Source: Chitinophaga japonensis
GTDB lineage: Bacteria; Bacteroidota; Bacteroidia; Chitinophagales; Chitinophagaceae
Reading direction: 5' to 3'
Length of the DNA: 64,000 nt
NCBI RefSeq assembly: GCF_007830125.1
Contig: NZ_VLLG01000005.1
Coordinates: 496,001-560,000 of the forward strand
Shown here piece by piece: positions 1-9,597 of this stretch. The position numbers were made by a program, and so were the translations under genes. The notes under the pieces were generated by a model, which did not search any database, was not told where the DNA came from, and saw only the letters and a program-made list of their open reading frames with translations. The stretch's first letter is position 1. Each line of letters begins with the position of its first letter.

Positions 1-536
1 GGATGTGATGCGTCGGCAGTAAAGTTATAAGGCTGTGAGAATACATTTACCAGGGCGGCATGTACCAAAGCCCTTAAAGCGGATGCCTGCCCTTTCAGGT
101 TATCAGCCTTTTCTTCATTTTCGGCCCGATACCTGTCTGCAGATTCGATCACAAAACTGCAGTCTCCCGCAATCCTGTAACCGGCAAACCAGGATGGGTT
201 CATATTCAACCCTTCCGGGCTGATAATATTAGACACCTCTTCGTCGCTTTGCTGCGCCCAACTGTAGTGAGGCATCAATGCATTCGACCCTGTAACAGGC
301 TTTACATTATCGGCAATCAGATCCGGGTAGATAATTGCATATCCATGATAGAAATATGATGCCAATTCCAGGTAAATCCCATTTAAATAATCCTCCGTTG
401 TTTTCAGATCAGTAACGTATGACTGCCGGAGCGGATAACTGTTATCAGGAACATTCAGAAAGTCTTTTTTGCAAGCGCCTGCCAAAAGTACCAGTATAAA
501 CAGCACGTGCCATTTTTTACCTAATACGTTTTTCAT
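1..536 (-). CDS. SusD/RagB-family nutrient-binding lipoprotein, locus 1 (3' part outside window)
   Basis: Surface lipoprotein that would cap the SusC transporter encoded just upstream and bind its glycan or oligomer ligand. The visible N-terminal ~178 residues begin MKNVLGKKWHVL, followed by a hydrophobic stretch and lipobox LLAGAC, then the KDFLNVPDN-type start and a TPR-like helical region typical of SusD. The reading frame is open to the window edge, so the gene is cut there. An in-frame ATG two codons earlier (at 542) is an alternative start. It lies 26 nt after the susC stop, so the two are very likely co-transcribed. The ligand cannot be told from sequence. Confidence 0.9.
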   Translation of the reverse strand, partial: MKNVLGKKWHVLFILVLLAGACKKDFLNVPDNSYPLRQSYVTDLKTTEDYLNGIYLELASYFYHGYAIIYPDLIADNVKPVTGSNALMPHYSWAQQSDEEVSNIISPEGLNMNPSWFAGYRIAGDCSFVIESADRYRAENEEKADNLKGQASALRALVHAALVNVFSQPYNFTADASH

Positions 537-562
537 TATCATTTATTAAGACGATTGAGATA

Positions 563-3500
563 TTAAAAATTAACATTCAGCCCGCCCGAGAAAGAACGCT
601 GGCTTGGATATGCATAAAATGTGCTACCCGTCAGGTCTGAATTATCAGGATCCTGCCCCGGAAATTTAGTCCAGAGGGCAAGGTTGTTTCCCTGGACGTA
701 CACCCTCAACGAGCTCAAGCCTGACCATCCAAGCATGTTTCCGGGAAATGTGTATGATAGCGTTATATTTTTTAGCCGTATATAGTCTCCGTCAAACAGG
801 TAGCGGGTCGAAAAACGGTCCCCTCCATCGGTATTATTGAGCATTCTCCTGGGATTACTGGCAATATCACCTGGTTTCTGCCAGCGGTCCAAAGCCTGCT
901 TTACCTGGTTAGCATATGGGTACCGGCCGTCTGTTAACAATGGGTTGGCGAGGGCACTGTTGAATACCTGAAAGCCATATTGATAGTAAAACATTGCGGA
1001 AAGTTCCAGGTTGCCAAAGTTTAATGTACTGGTAACCGCACCAAATCCGTCAGGCTGCGGCTTACCTACGAATTCTCTTATTGCTGCATTATAGTCACTG
1101 GTAGTCTTACCTGTAGAATCGATCCATGTAGGTAATCCATCCGCGGGGTTTACCCCAGCCCATTTTTTTAAATAAAAAGAATTGTAGTTCCTTCCCACTT
1201 CATTTGCCATCTTGTTGTTTACCGTTGCGGCAGAGGGTACATTTGCTTTCGTAAGCTTGTTCTGATTGGCACTCCAGTTCGCGCTCACATTCCATCTGAA
1301 TGTCCCATTCCTTATTATATCCGCTGAAAGGGAAAGCTCTACCCCGCTGTTCTCTATGTTTCCTATATTGGACAAAACACTGTAATAACCCGAGCTTTGG
1401 GGAAGATTTATCCTGGATATGAGGTCGCTGGTATTTCTTTTATAGATATCGGCGGCGACTATAATCCTGTCCTGCAAGAAGCGCGCTTCCAAACCGGCAT
1501 CCCAGGTGAAAGTCTCTTCCCACCTCACATCCGGGTTGCCTGGGCTGGTTCCCGGGTAGACAGCTACATTACCCTGAAAAGTGGATATTTCCAGTATGTC
1601 ATAACGTGTAAGCCGGTCAATGGCGGCAGAGTTCCCGGCTGCACCAATGCTGCCCCTGATCTTTAAGTAGCTCAGCCAGGGAACCTGCTTCATAAATGGT
1701 TCAGAAGTAATTAACCATCCCAATCCTGCAGACCAGTAAGTACCGAACCGCTTTCTGTCACCAAATCGGGAAGAACCGTCCCTTCGCAAACTGGATGAAA
1801 TAAAGTATCTGTCCCTGAACGCGTAATTTGCCTGCCCGAAGAACGATAACAGGGTTTCCCTCGTACTTACTCCACCGTATCGCTGTACGGTAGCTCCCGG
1901 GCTATTTATCTGGTCATAATAGGGAAGCCCCAGTCCTTTAACTGATACAAGCAGGTGCTTCCTGTTCAATACCTGCGCCTCCTGGCCCAATAGTATATTA
2001 ATTATATGCTTTTCATTTATCTGCCTGTCAAACCGGAGAATATTTGTGTTAATAATGTTTGCATTTCGCAGGTCCATCTCCTCCACTCTTCCTACTCCTG
2101 TCGAATAATTAACCGGATCAAACAACCTCGGATCGACCTTCTCCTTTGACTCCGTCAGCATAAAATCCACTCCAACATTAGAAGTAAACCTTAAATACTT
2201 CAGAAAACCGACCTCCCCATATAGTTTAGCCAGCCCCCGGTATGATGTATTCCTGTTAATGTTATATTCCGCTGCGGCTAATGGGTTTGCTAACGGGATA
2301 GCCGAGGATGTGCCCCATTCATAGTTCAGCATATAATTGCCATCAGCCAATCGAACCGGGTTTAGGGGCGACATAACCTCTGCTATCCCGTTTGTCTGAA
2401 AGGCATCAGACGTATTTGAATAATCCTGCCTATTATAAGAGAACGTTGTATTGATACCGAACTTAAGCCAATCGCTTGCACGATTTTCAAAATTAAACCG
2501 GAGAGAAGTCCTTTTATAACCCGTTCTCCTGATGATGCCCTTTTGGTCAGAATGTTCCACATTCAAATAAAAATTGTTGCGATCACTGCCTCCCGACATT
2601 GAGATCTCATTGGTAACAGTGGTGGCATCTCCAGTATATAATTCACTATACCAGTTGGGGGCCGGATAAAAATCGCCATTCGCCTGCACAGGAAATTTTT
2701 GCTGCAAATCCGCCCTGATCGCGTCATCCGTCCACCTGGCAGGGTCAGTATTCCTGTATGTTTCATAGAGTAAATCAAGGTACTCCTGCCGGTCCAACAC
2801 CTGCATTTCCCCTTTCCACCTGGAAGCAATATCTGTTTGATGACGAAAACTGAAGACTGTTTTACCTGATTTTCCTCTCTTGGTAGTAACCAATATTACG
2901 CCATTGCTTGCCTTGGATCCATATAACGCAATAGCCGCCGCATCCTTCAATACAGTTATTGTTTCAATATCCGAAGGATTTAGCTGGGACAGCGGGTTGC
3001 TGATGGCTGTACCGGAGATCCTGATCTGAATAGGGTCCTGAGAAACAGGTATACCGTCGATGACGATTAATGGATTTCTTACTGTTGTTCCATCCACCAG
3101 CTCCCCCCCGGTTGCAATACCCCTCAGCACAATATTTCCCACGCCGCCCCCCGGCTGCCCGGTCCCATTCGTTATCTGTAATCCCGGCACCATCCCTTGC
3201 AGGCTCTTATCAAAACTCCTATTCGGCAAATTCTGTATCTGCTCCCCCCTCACCACCGTCACCGCTCCCGTATTCGCCCGCTGCGTTGTCTCCCCATACG
3301 CCACCACTACTGTTTCATCCAAATCATTCACACTCACATTCAGCTTCGCCAATATGGTCTTCCCCTTCACCGGTATCTCCCGCTTTTCAAACCCCACAGA
3401 ACTGATCACCAGCACCGCATTGGGCCTGACGCCTGCCAGGCTGAAATGCCCGTTCTCATCTGTACTGGCGCCGTCATGGGTGCCTTTGACCATCACTGTA

Positions 3501-3967
3501 GCCCCTGGTATCGGTGCTCCCTTTGCATCCGTTACGGAACCGGACACCGTTATCTGGTTCACGCTGGAATCTTTTACAGGCGCAGCAGGAGCCTCACTTC
3601 TTTTCACTTCTTCTTTTTTTTTAGTGATGCTCACTGCGTTCTCATTATACACCCATGTATAGTCATGCCCCAGCACTTTGCGCAGCACATCGTCTACCCG
3701 CGCATTCTGCATATCCACACTCACCCTTTCTTTATCATTCACGAAATTTGCCGCATAAAAGAAGTTGTAGCCGGCTTGTTTTTTAATAGATTTAAAAACC
3801 GTCAGGAGGGGAACATCCTGTCCCTTGACGGTCACCTTTTCTTCGCCGTCCTGGAAGGACCATGCACCCAGTAAAACGGCCGCCGGCGCCAGTAAGATCA
3901 TGGGAAGCCACCTCCGGCAAAAGGCGCTTACCCTCGTAGGTAAGGTGGGACGTGTAAAGTTTGACAT
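563..3967 (-). CDS. SusC/RagA-family TonB-dependent transporter with STN domain, locus 1
   Basis: Outer-membrane TonB-dependent transporter for an oligomeric nutrient, 1134 aa. Visible order: signal-anchor-like N-terminus (about 15-38), STN domain (about 45-117), carboxypeptidase-regulatory-like beta domain (about 139-213), plug with SusC motifs such as DETVVVAYG and LRGI (about 220-345), and a long barrel ending in FSGGLNVNF with a C-terminal Phe. An STN domain marks a transducer that signals to a FecR-type anti-sigma factor. The divergent ECF sigma and FecR genes at 4493 and 5070 are the obvious partners. A probable ECF promoter lies 64-97 nt upstream of the start. Confidence 0.95.
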   Translation of the reverse strand: MSNFTRPTLPTRVSAFCRRWLPMILLAPAAVLLGAWSFQDGEEKVTVKGQDVPLLTVFKSIKKQAGYNFFYAANFVNDKERVSVDMQNARVDDVLRKVLGHDYTWVYNENAVSITKKKEEVKRSEAPAAPVKDSSVNQITVSGSVTDAKGAPIPGATVMVKGTHDGASTDENGHFSLAGVRPNAVLVISSVGFEKREIPVKGKTILAKLNVSVNDLDETVVVAYGETTQRANTGAVTVVRGEQIQNLPNRSFDKSLQGMVPGLQITNGTGQPGGGVGNIVLRGIATGGELVDGTTVRNPLIVIDGIPVSQDPIQIRISGTAISNPLSQLNPSDIETITVLKDAAAIALYGSKASNGVILVTTKRGKSGKTVFSFRHQTDIASRWKGEMQVLDRQEYLDLLYETYRNTDPARWTDDAIRADLQQKFPVQANGDFYPAPNWYSELYTGDATTVTNEISMSGGSDRNNFYLNVEHSDQKGIIRRTGYKRTSLRFNFENRASDWLKFGINTTFSYNRQDYSNTSDAFQTNGIAEVMSPLNPVRLADGNYMLNYEWGTSSAIPLANPLAAAEYNINRNTSYRGLAKLYGEVGFLKYLRFTSNVGVDFMLTESKEKVDPRLFDPVNYSTGVGRVEEMDLRNANIINTNILRFDRQINEKHIINILLGQEAQVLNRKHLLVSVKGLGLPYYDQINSPGATVQRYGGVSTRETLLSFFGQANYAFRDRYFISSSLRRDGSSRFGDRKRFGTYWSAGLGWLITSEPFMKQVPWLSYLKIRGSIGAAGNSAAIDRLTRYDILEISTFQGNVAVYPGTSPGNPDVRWEETFTWDAGLEARFLQDRIIVAADIYKRNTSDLISRINLPQSSGYYSVLSNIGNIENSGVELSLSADIIRNGTFRWNVSANWSANQNKLTKANVPSAATVNNKMANEVGRNYNSFYLKKWAGVNPADGLPTWIDSTGKTTSDYNAAIREFVGKPQPDGFGAVTSTLNFGNLELSAMFYYQYGFQVFNSALANPLLTDGRYPYANQVKQALDRWQKPGDIASNPRRMLNNTDGGDRFSTRYLFDGDYIRLKNITLSYTFPGNMLGWSGLSSLRVYVQGNNLALWTKFPGQDPDNSDLTGSTFYAYPSQRSFSGGLNVNF

Positions 3968-4035
3968 ACTTAGGTGATTATAAGTTTTATGTGGTAATGC
4001 TGTTCACATGAATCTGTCCAATAGGCACTCTACAT

Positions 4036-4063
4036 GTATATCGGGCAGCCATAAAAATCGTAC
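4036..4063 (-). promoter_or_regulatory. Predicted ECF-sigma promoter of susC locus 1 (subtype CGATATAC)
   Basis: On the minus strand a GTAC element followed by a T-run lies exactly 20 nt before CGATATAC. The same CGATATAC -10 occurs at the same distance from GTAC between the sigma and fecR genes of this locus (5035-5062), and nowhere else among the eight sites found. Transcription would start about 60 nt upstream of susC. The rest of the 525-nt gap between 3967 and 4493 shows no further gene; the sigma gene's own promoter was not identified. Confidence 0.6.
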
Positions 4064-4492
4064 TACCTCTTAACAATTTGTTTACAAACAAAAGAAGGCC
4101 CCCTTCCTGTTTACAAAGGATTAACTAAAAAAGTGATTATAGTTTATGCGTTCACGTTGTACCTACGGTGAAAAGATGAGCCGGCTGCAAAGGGATGCCC
4201 AGCCCGGTATCATAGTTTTGATAAATGTGCATAAAATGTATCATCCTGTTAATACAGGATTAACATTTGATTCATTTAAATAGTGTATCTTTCTTATAGC
4301 GAATAATAAAAACCTCTTACGCACCATTAATGAACGGTTCCCGGAAAAGCTTAAACAAAACTTAAAATAAATATTGGTGTAAAATTTATAATTTTCGGCG
4401 TCCATTATTTTACAAGCCCAATAGTACATCAAAGCAATTTTCACAATCGCAGTGATTGTCATGTTATAACTGTAAATATTGGGGACATCAGT

Positions 4493-5035
4493 ATGCAACA
4501 AGCACACGAGGACTGGCTATTGGCCGAACTAAAAACAGGCAATGAGACGGCGTTCAGTGAGATCTACCGCCGGTACTACACGCCGTTGCGCCTGGAAGCC
4601 TACTACAGGCTCCGCAATGACGCAGAGGCGGAAGACGTAGTACAGGACGTATTCACCTCCCTTTGGGCCAGGAAAGAGAAACTGCCCGATATTGCCTTCA
4701 AGACCTACCTGTTCCAGGCCGTGCGCAACCGTTGTATTGACAAGATCCGGAAGAATGCCACCCATCATCATTACACCGAGCAATTAAAAGATCTCCCCGA
4801 ACCTTCGACCCGGTATATCGCTATAGAACATAAAGAATTATCCCGCCAACTGAAGACCGTCATATCCGGCATCCCACCCGCCCAACGCAAAGCTTTTGAA
4901 CTGTCCTACCTGGAAGACAAAAGCAACCGGCAGATCAGTGAAGAACTGGGCACTTCGCTGCAAACTGTCAAGAACAACCTCACTTCCGCGCTGAAAACCC
5001 TGCGCAATAAGTTAATCAATTTACATAACGCCTAG
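4493..5035 (+). CDS. ECF RNA polymerase sigma factor, FecI-like, locus 1
   Basis: Sigma-70 family factor of the extracytoplasmic-function group, 180 aa. Region 2 spans about residues 22-90, with the conserved core AEDVVQDVFTSLW and an RNRCIDKIRK segment. Region 4, an HTH, spans about 118-172 (PPAQRKAFELSYLEDKSNRQISEELGTS). It directs RNA polymerase to the divergent susCD operon when released by the FecR protein encoded 35 nt downstream. The stop codon runs directly into a predicted ECF promoter (TAGTAC), which implies autoregulation of the anti-sigma gene. Confidence 0.95.
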   Translation: MQQAHEDWLLAELKTGNETAFSEIYRRYYTPLRLEAYYRLRNDAEAEDVVQDVFTSLWARKEKLPDIAFKTYLFQAVRNRCIDKIRKNATHHHYTEQLKDLPEPSTRYIAIEHKELSRQLKTVISGIPPAQRKAFELSYLEDKSNRQISEELGTSLQTVKNNLTSALKTLRNKLINLHNA

Positions 5036-5062
5036 TACTTTTAGGCTACATCTACGATATAC
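5035..5062 (+). promoter_or_regulatory. Predicted ECF-sigma promoter between sigma and fecR, locus 1
   Basis: GTAC at 5035, overlapping the last base of the sigma stop codon, is followed by TTTT. CGATATAC begins exactly 20 nt later (5055). The fecR ATG is at 5070, so a start 7-10 nt after the -10 would give an almost leaderless fecR transcript. The site mirrors that upstream of susC locus 1. Confidence 0.55.
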
Positions 5063-5069
5063 ACTTAGT

Positions 5070-6182
5070 ATGGACCTGGAAGCAATACAGCAACTGATCA
5101 TCGAGGAGATTGCCGGCACCCTTACACCGGAACAACAAACGCACTTACGGCAGATCGTAGCGGACAACGAGGAAGCGGCCGCGTTACGGGCGGCCATGCA
5201 CGAAGCGCTGCCCCCGGAAAAAGTGGCTACTATCCGTGCCGGCTTGGATATGGAACGCCCCGGGGAGATCATTGCCGGGGTAAAACGCCGTAAAAGAAAG
5301 GTGTTCCTGCTTAAAGCTTCAGGTATAGCGGCTTCCATCCTGTTACTTGCCGCCATCTGCTGGCAATTGCTGCTGGCTCCTGCTATCCATCCCGGGAAAG
5401 ACAGGCTGCCGGGGAATGGCAAACATATAGCCCTGCAACTGGCCAACGGCAAAACCATCGACCTCTCTACCGCCGGTCCGCGGGTTCGGATAGACAACAT
5501 TACCCTGAATAATGCCAACAAAAAGCTCAGCTACGCTACTGATGAAAGCATCCCCCAACTGGTGACGCTGTATATTCCCGCCGGCAAGGACTATAATATT
5601 GTACTGTCCGACGGTACGGAAATAATGCTCAACTCCGCTACTACCCTGCAATTCCCCTCCGCCTTTACCGGCGGCGCCCGCGAGGTGACCATCCAGGGGG
5701 AAGCTTTCCTGAAAGTGGCTAAACAGGCCGGCAAACCCTTCCTGGTGCACCTGCCCGGCAATACCGTGCAGGTGCTGGGCACTGCGTTCAACGTCAATAC
5801 CTATGATTCCGCACGGGTAAAGGTGGCGCTGGTAAACGGATCGGTGAGATTAACCTCCGGCGTGGACAGCGTATTGCTGAAACCCGGTTACCTGGCTGCC
5901 AGCAATGGCCAAAAGATGCAGGTTGCCCGCTTTGATGCCGAGGAGGTGCTTAGCTGGCAGCAGGGGATCTATAATTTCTATAACACCCCCTTCTCCGAGG
6001 CTGCCGCTGTTATTTCCCGCTGGTACGGGATCGACTTTATTATTGATGATCCGGCACTGAACAAGCGGCTGTTCACCGGCGTAATTGACCGTAACCAGCC
6101 CTTGCAGCAATTCCTGGACAATATGAAAGCAACAAATGGCCTGCAATATGAGATCCGGGATGAGAGCATCCATATCCGGTAA
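5070..6182 (+). CDS. FecR-family anti-sigma factor, locus 1
   Basis: Inner-membrane anti-sigma factor, 370 aa, that holds the adjacent ECF sigma and is released when the STN domain of SusC signals ligand uptake. The cytoplasmic N-terminus (LIIEEIAGTLTPEQQTHL) is the sigma-binding part. One membrane helix lies at about 79-103 after the basic stretch VKRRKRK. The periplasmic FecR domain spans about 165-265 (LSDGTEIMLNSATTLQFP, then GEAFLKV and VLGTAFNVNTYD). A C-terminal DUF4974-type domain ends at 370 (GVIDRNQPLQQFLDNM). It follows the sigma gene by 35 nt. Confidence 0.93.
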   Translation: MDLEAIQQLIIEEIAGTLTPEQQTHLRQIVADNEEAAALRAAMHEALPPEKVATIRAGLDMERPGEIIAGVKRRKRKVFLLKASGIAASILLLAAICWQLLLAPAIHPGKDRLPGNGKHIALQLANGKTIDLSTAGPRVRIDNITLNNANKKLSYATDESIPQLVTLYIPAGKDYNIVLSDGTEIMLNSATTLQFPSAFTGGAREVTIQGEAFLKVAKQAGKPFLVHLPGNTVQVLGTAFNVNTYDSARVKVALVNGSVRLTSGVDSVLLKPGYLAASNGQKMQVARFDAEEVLSWQQGIYNFYNTPFSEAAAVISRWYGIDFIIDDPALNKRLFTGVIDRNQPLQQFLDNMKATNGLQYEIRDESIHIR

Positions 6183-6450
6183 CCCCATACAGGCTGAAAA
6201 CCTCTCTTAAATTATTATCCAAAACAGCTAAAATACCCCAATAGTCCGGCTGTAATACGGCCTGCCGTTGCGTTGCAGTGGCTTTGGCTAATTTGTATCA
6301 CCATTTATCCCCATTTTGAAGAAGGTATCATCAGGCAGGCCGGAGATGCTACCCTCGTGACCGGAATTTTTTAATGCCCCATGCCCCTCAAGCAATGGCG
6401 GCTGATTTTAGATAATACAGATCCTTTTATACGTTGTTTGGAATACGCTT

Positions 6451-7455
6451 ATGTTAATACCACACACTCCCGACCAGGTTACTCACACAGGCCAAACCGT
6501 GCCCGTACCGTGGGAATTGAAAAAGTACCTGGCGCCCTGGGCTGGCGCCGAATGCCTGTCCTACGATTTTGGAATCATCATCCGGCAGGTGCTCGCAACA
6601 GCGGATTTCCGGATCTGCGCATCGGTATTGAACATTACCCGGCCGGTACAATTGTATCCCTATTGGGATACACCGGCGATTGCGCTGCAATATATACGCC
6701 AGGGGAGCATATGCGCCTGCTTAAACGGTACGGCAGAGGTTTCGCTGGATGCTTCGCGGTACAGTCTTTTTCATATAAGAGCCGGCCAGCATGTTTACCG
6801 GCCGCAGGAAGGCCTCAGCGAATTGTTGCGCATAGAAATAAGCCCGCGCTTCCTGCAGGAGCTGCAGGCCGCCCACCCGCTGCTCCAACAAATGCTGGAC
6901 AACCTTCGCAAGGGCCATCAGACAGGCGAGCTGTTATACCCTGCCAGGATGAATGGCAAAGTAAAGCACATCTTACATGAAATATACCAGTGCCGGAAAA
7001 CCGGGCCCTCCCTGCACCTGGAAATGAAGGCCCATATATACAGCCTGCTCAGCGCCTATGATGAGGAGATCACCCTGGCGCATAACCTGGAGAGCATCCA
7101 GGCCTCCAAAATGGAAAAGACCCTGCTGGCAGTGAAGCATTACATTACCGATTACCCGCACATCCATGAGTGCAGCCTGGAAAGCATGTCGCGGCATTTC
7201 AATATCAGCTCCTCTGCTCTAAAACTGAATTTCAAAAGGCAATATCACATATCCCTGGGGGATTTTGTGCAACAGCAGTGCATGCTCAAAGCCCAGCAAT
7301 TGTTGGCAGGCGGCGCAGATCCTGTGAGGGATATTGCGCTGCAGTTGGGATATACGGATGTATCCAATTTCTCCCGCGCCTTTCGGAATTATACCGGCCG
7401 CTCACCGCATGAGATGCGGATCCATCCGGAGCAGGCCTCCCGGGGGCGGCACTGA
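6451..7455 (+). CDS. AraC-family transcriptional regulator
   Basis: 334 aa. The C-terminal ~100 residues hold the two helix-turn-helix motifs of AraC/XylS regulators (SLESMSRHFNISSSALKLNF and DIALQLGYTDVSNFSRAFRNYTGRSPHEMR). The ~220-residue N-terminus is unassigned and would sense an effector. Its 3' end overlaps the convergent S9 peptidase gene by 54 nt, so the two transcripts are antisense at their ends. The 268-nt gap upstream (6183-6450) shows no other gene. Whether it controls the peptidase or its own locus cannot be told. Confidence 0.88.
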   Translation: MLIPHTPDQVTHTGQTVPVPWELKKYLAPWAGAECLSYDFGIIIRQVLATADFRICASVLNITRPVQLYPYWDTPAIALQYIRQGSICACLNGTAEVSLDASRYSLFHIRAGQHVYRPQEGLSELLRIEISPRFLQELQAAHPLLQQMLDNLRKGHQTGELLYPARMNGKVKHILHEIYQCRKTGPSLHLEMKAHIYSLLSAYDEEITLAHNLESIQASKMEKTLLAVKHYITDYPHIHECSLESMSRHFNISSSALKLNFKRQYHISLGDFVQQQCMLKAQQLLAGGADPVRDIALQLGYTDVSNFSRAFRNYTGRSPHEMRIHPEQASRGRH

Positions 7456-9525
7456 GAGGTTATCCAGCTCCAGGCCGGATTCAATCCCTTTCAGGCGGGC
7501 CGGTATCCCCCTGGTCATCCATACGGGCGCCGGCGTTCTTTTCAGGTAATGGGCAAAGAACTGCGCCATGCGGATGCTGAAGTCCATAGCCGGAGGGCCA
7601 CTGAGCGTATGCGCACAGTCGTCGTACTGCAGCATCCAGCCGGTTTTACCCAGGCGGCGCAGCCCGGTTATTAACTCCACGCCTTGGGCAAAGGGTACCA
7701 CTTCGTCCTGCTTGTTATGCATCAGCAGCAGCGGGGTGGTGATTTCATCGGCTCCTAACACGGGAGAGTTTTCAATATACCGTTCCGGCACTTCCCAGAG
7801 CGGGGCTTCCATACAATAGGGATATCCTTCTATTTTCGGCATCATGCTGGCGCCATTCTCATCCAGGGCGCCGTGTGCGCTGATCAGGTCTGTAAAGCCG
7901 GCAGCAGCACAGGCAGCAGCGAAACGGCCGGTACGGGTCACCAGGTAGTTGGTGGCATACGCCCCCAGTTCGAAGCCCTGCAATCCCATTTTCTTCGCAT
8001 CCACCCATGGTTGCTTTGCCAGATAATCCGCCGCACTATTTACGGCATTATAAATGCTTGGCCCCGGCGCGCCCATCTTATAATAGATATCCGGTGAAAA
8101 TACGAGGTAGCCATTGCTCACATACCAGGGAATATTCAGCCGACCATCGGAAGGACCAGGGGGTAGATACAGGTGTAGCCTGTCGGACATTAGCTCGTTA
8201 TAATAGAAGATCACCGGGTACCGTTTGTCCGGATTAAAGTTTTCCGGCTTGTACAGGATGCCCTGCAGGGTATCGCCGTCCGGCGAGCACCAGTTGTGCA
8301 GTTCGGTGGTGAACCAGTTGCAGGCCGTTTCCGGGTGCAGGTCGCTTAAAGGGGTAAAGGTTTTAAAATCCGTTGTGTAATAATAATTGGGGGATTGTGT
8401 GGCGCTCTCCCGGCGCAGGACGTATGCCTCCGCATCCCGTGCTTTAAGGGGCGCCTCGCCGTATTTGCCAGGTATATGGTACAGGTAGGGGCCCATAACC
8501 AGCGGCTCCGGAGTGGCAGTCTTACCGGGCGCCAGGCGGTAAAAGCCATTGTCTTTTGTACGTCTGTTAAGCGCCGTTAATAAAAGCGGCGGTGCGACGC
8601 CATCCGCCGTGTTATCAAGCTCCAGGGCCGGCTGGAGCATAAGATGGTGCTTGTCCCCATATGCTTTAATGGCGCTAAGGAGCGCCGCATCGTATAACTC
8701 CTGCTGCCCCGGATAGGCTATCTTGCGGTTATTAATGCCAATGGAGATCGTATCTTTTAAGTTTCCTAGCTCCTTTAGCTGCTGCGACTGCAGCTTTTTG
8801 TCCCTGTAATGCCATATGTCCACCATTACGGCATCAGGGCCGGGCTTGGGCAGGAATTTCTGTTTCAAAACGCACAACAGGGAGCTGCCGTCCCGGCTGA
8901 AGCGCAGTACACCATGAAACCGGAAATCCGTATCTATCCCCCTCGACTGGTTATTGGCCAATAGTATGGCCTCCTCCTGGCCAAGCCGGTAATTCCACAC
9001 GCTGCTGCTGTCCCTGGTAAAGGCCAGCTGCGTACCGTCTTCACTCCATACATAATCGCTGACGCCAGTGAATTGTTTCTTACTGCCGCTGGCGGGATCA
9101 TAAATTACCAGTTCCTTACCAGGTGCCTTAGGCTGGTATGCCAGCATAAGCTTTTCCCCGGCTGCTGGCACCTGGAAGGACTGCACACCTGGTATATAGC
9201 TGGCAGCAGTTGTGCCCAGGGTAAGCAGGCACAAGCTGTCGCCCTGTGTAATAAAAACGACAGTGTGGTTACCAGGAGCAAAGGCAGCCTGGCGGGCGCC
9301 TGGCCATGCTTTCTCCCAGCTAAGGTCGGCAGCTTTCAGCACCAGCGAGCTGCTGCCGGCTGGCTGGTTTTTGATGTAATACAATACATATTTTCCATCG
9401 TTGCTGATAGCGGCGTCACCAACGGAGGGCCAGGAGGCATACATACCGGTATCTATTACTGGCTTTTGCGCCAGCAGGCAATTGGCATATAACAATATGA
9501 GGGAAGATAACAGAAATCGTTGCAT
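7402..9525 (-). CDS. Secreted S9 (prolyl-oligopeptidase) family protein lacking the catalytic serine
   Basis: 707 aa with a signal peptide (MQRFLLSSLILLYANCLLAQ). An N-terminal beta-propeller-like region carries WD-type blades such as ISNDGKYVLYY and WSEDGTQLAFTRD. A C-terminal alpha/beta-hydrolase domain starts at about residue 430. The nucleophile elbow reads GLQGFELGAYATNY. In the neighbouring paralogue the same place is GISGRSFGGYETNY, so the serine is replaced by Glu519. The acidic (NKQDEVVPF) and histidine (CAHTL) positions remain. It is therefore probably not a classical serine peptidase and may bind peptide or have lost activity. The propeller part is shorter than in the paralogue by about 177 residues in total. 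Confidence 0.85.
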   Translation of the reverse strand: MQRFLLSSLILLYANCLLAQKPVIDTGMYASWPSVGDAAISNDGKYVLYYIKNQPAGSSSLVLKAADLSWEKAWPGARQAAFAPGNHTVVFITQGDSLCLLTLGTTAASYIPGVQSFQVPAAGEKLMLAYQPKAPGKELVIYDPASGSKKQFTGVSDYVWSEDGTQLAFTRDSSSVWNYRLGQEEAILLANNQSRGIDTDFRFHGVLRFSRDGSSLLCVLKQKFLPKPGPDAVMVDIWHYRDKKLQSQQLKELGNLKDTISIGINNRKIAYPGQQELYDAALLSAIKAYGDKHHLMLQPALELDNTADGVAPPLLLTALNRRTKDNGFYRLAPGKTATPEPLVMGPYLYHIPGKYGEAPLKARDAEAYVLRRESATQSPNYYYTTDFKTFTPLSDLHPETACNWFTTELHNWCSPDGDTLQGILYKPENFNPDKRYPVIFYYNELMSDRLHLYLPPGPSDGRLNIPWYVSNGYLVFSPDIYYKMGAPGPSIYNAVNSAADYLAKQPWVDAKKMGLQGFELGAYATNYLVTRTGRFAAACAAAGFTDLISAHGALDENGASMMPKIEGYPYCMEAPLWEVPERYIENSPVLGADEITTPLLLMHNKQDEVVPFAQGVELITGLRRLGKTGWMLQYDDCAHTLSGPPAMDFSIRMAQFFAHYLKRTPAPVWMTRGIPARLKGIESGLELDNLSVPPPGGLLRMDPHLMR

Positions 9526-9597
9526 AAACAGTTCTACTTATTGTTTCAAGGGTCTATGAAATAAGGGGAGAAGAGCATACACAAGCAACGGCAACAG

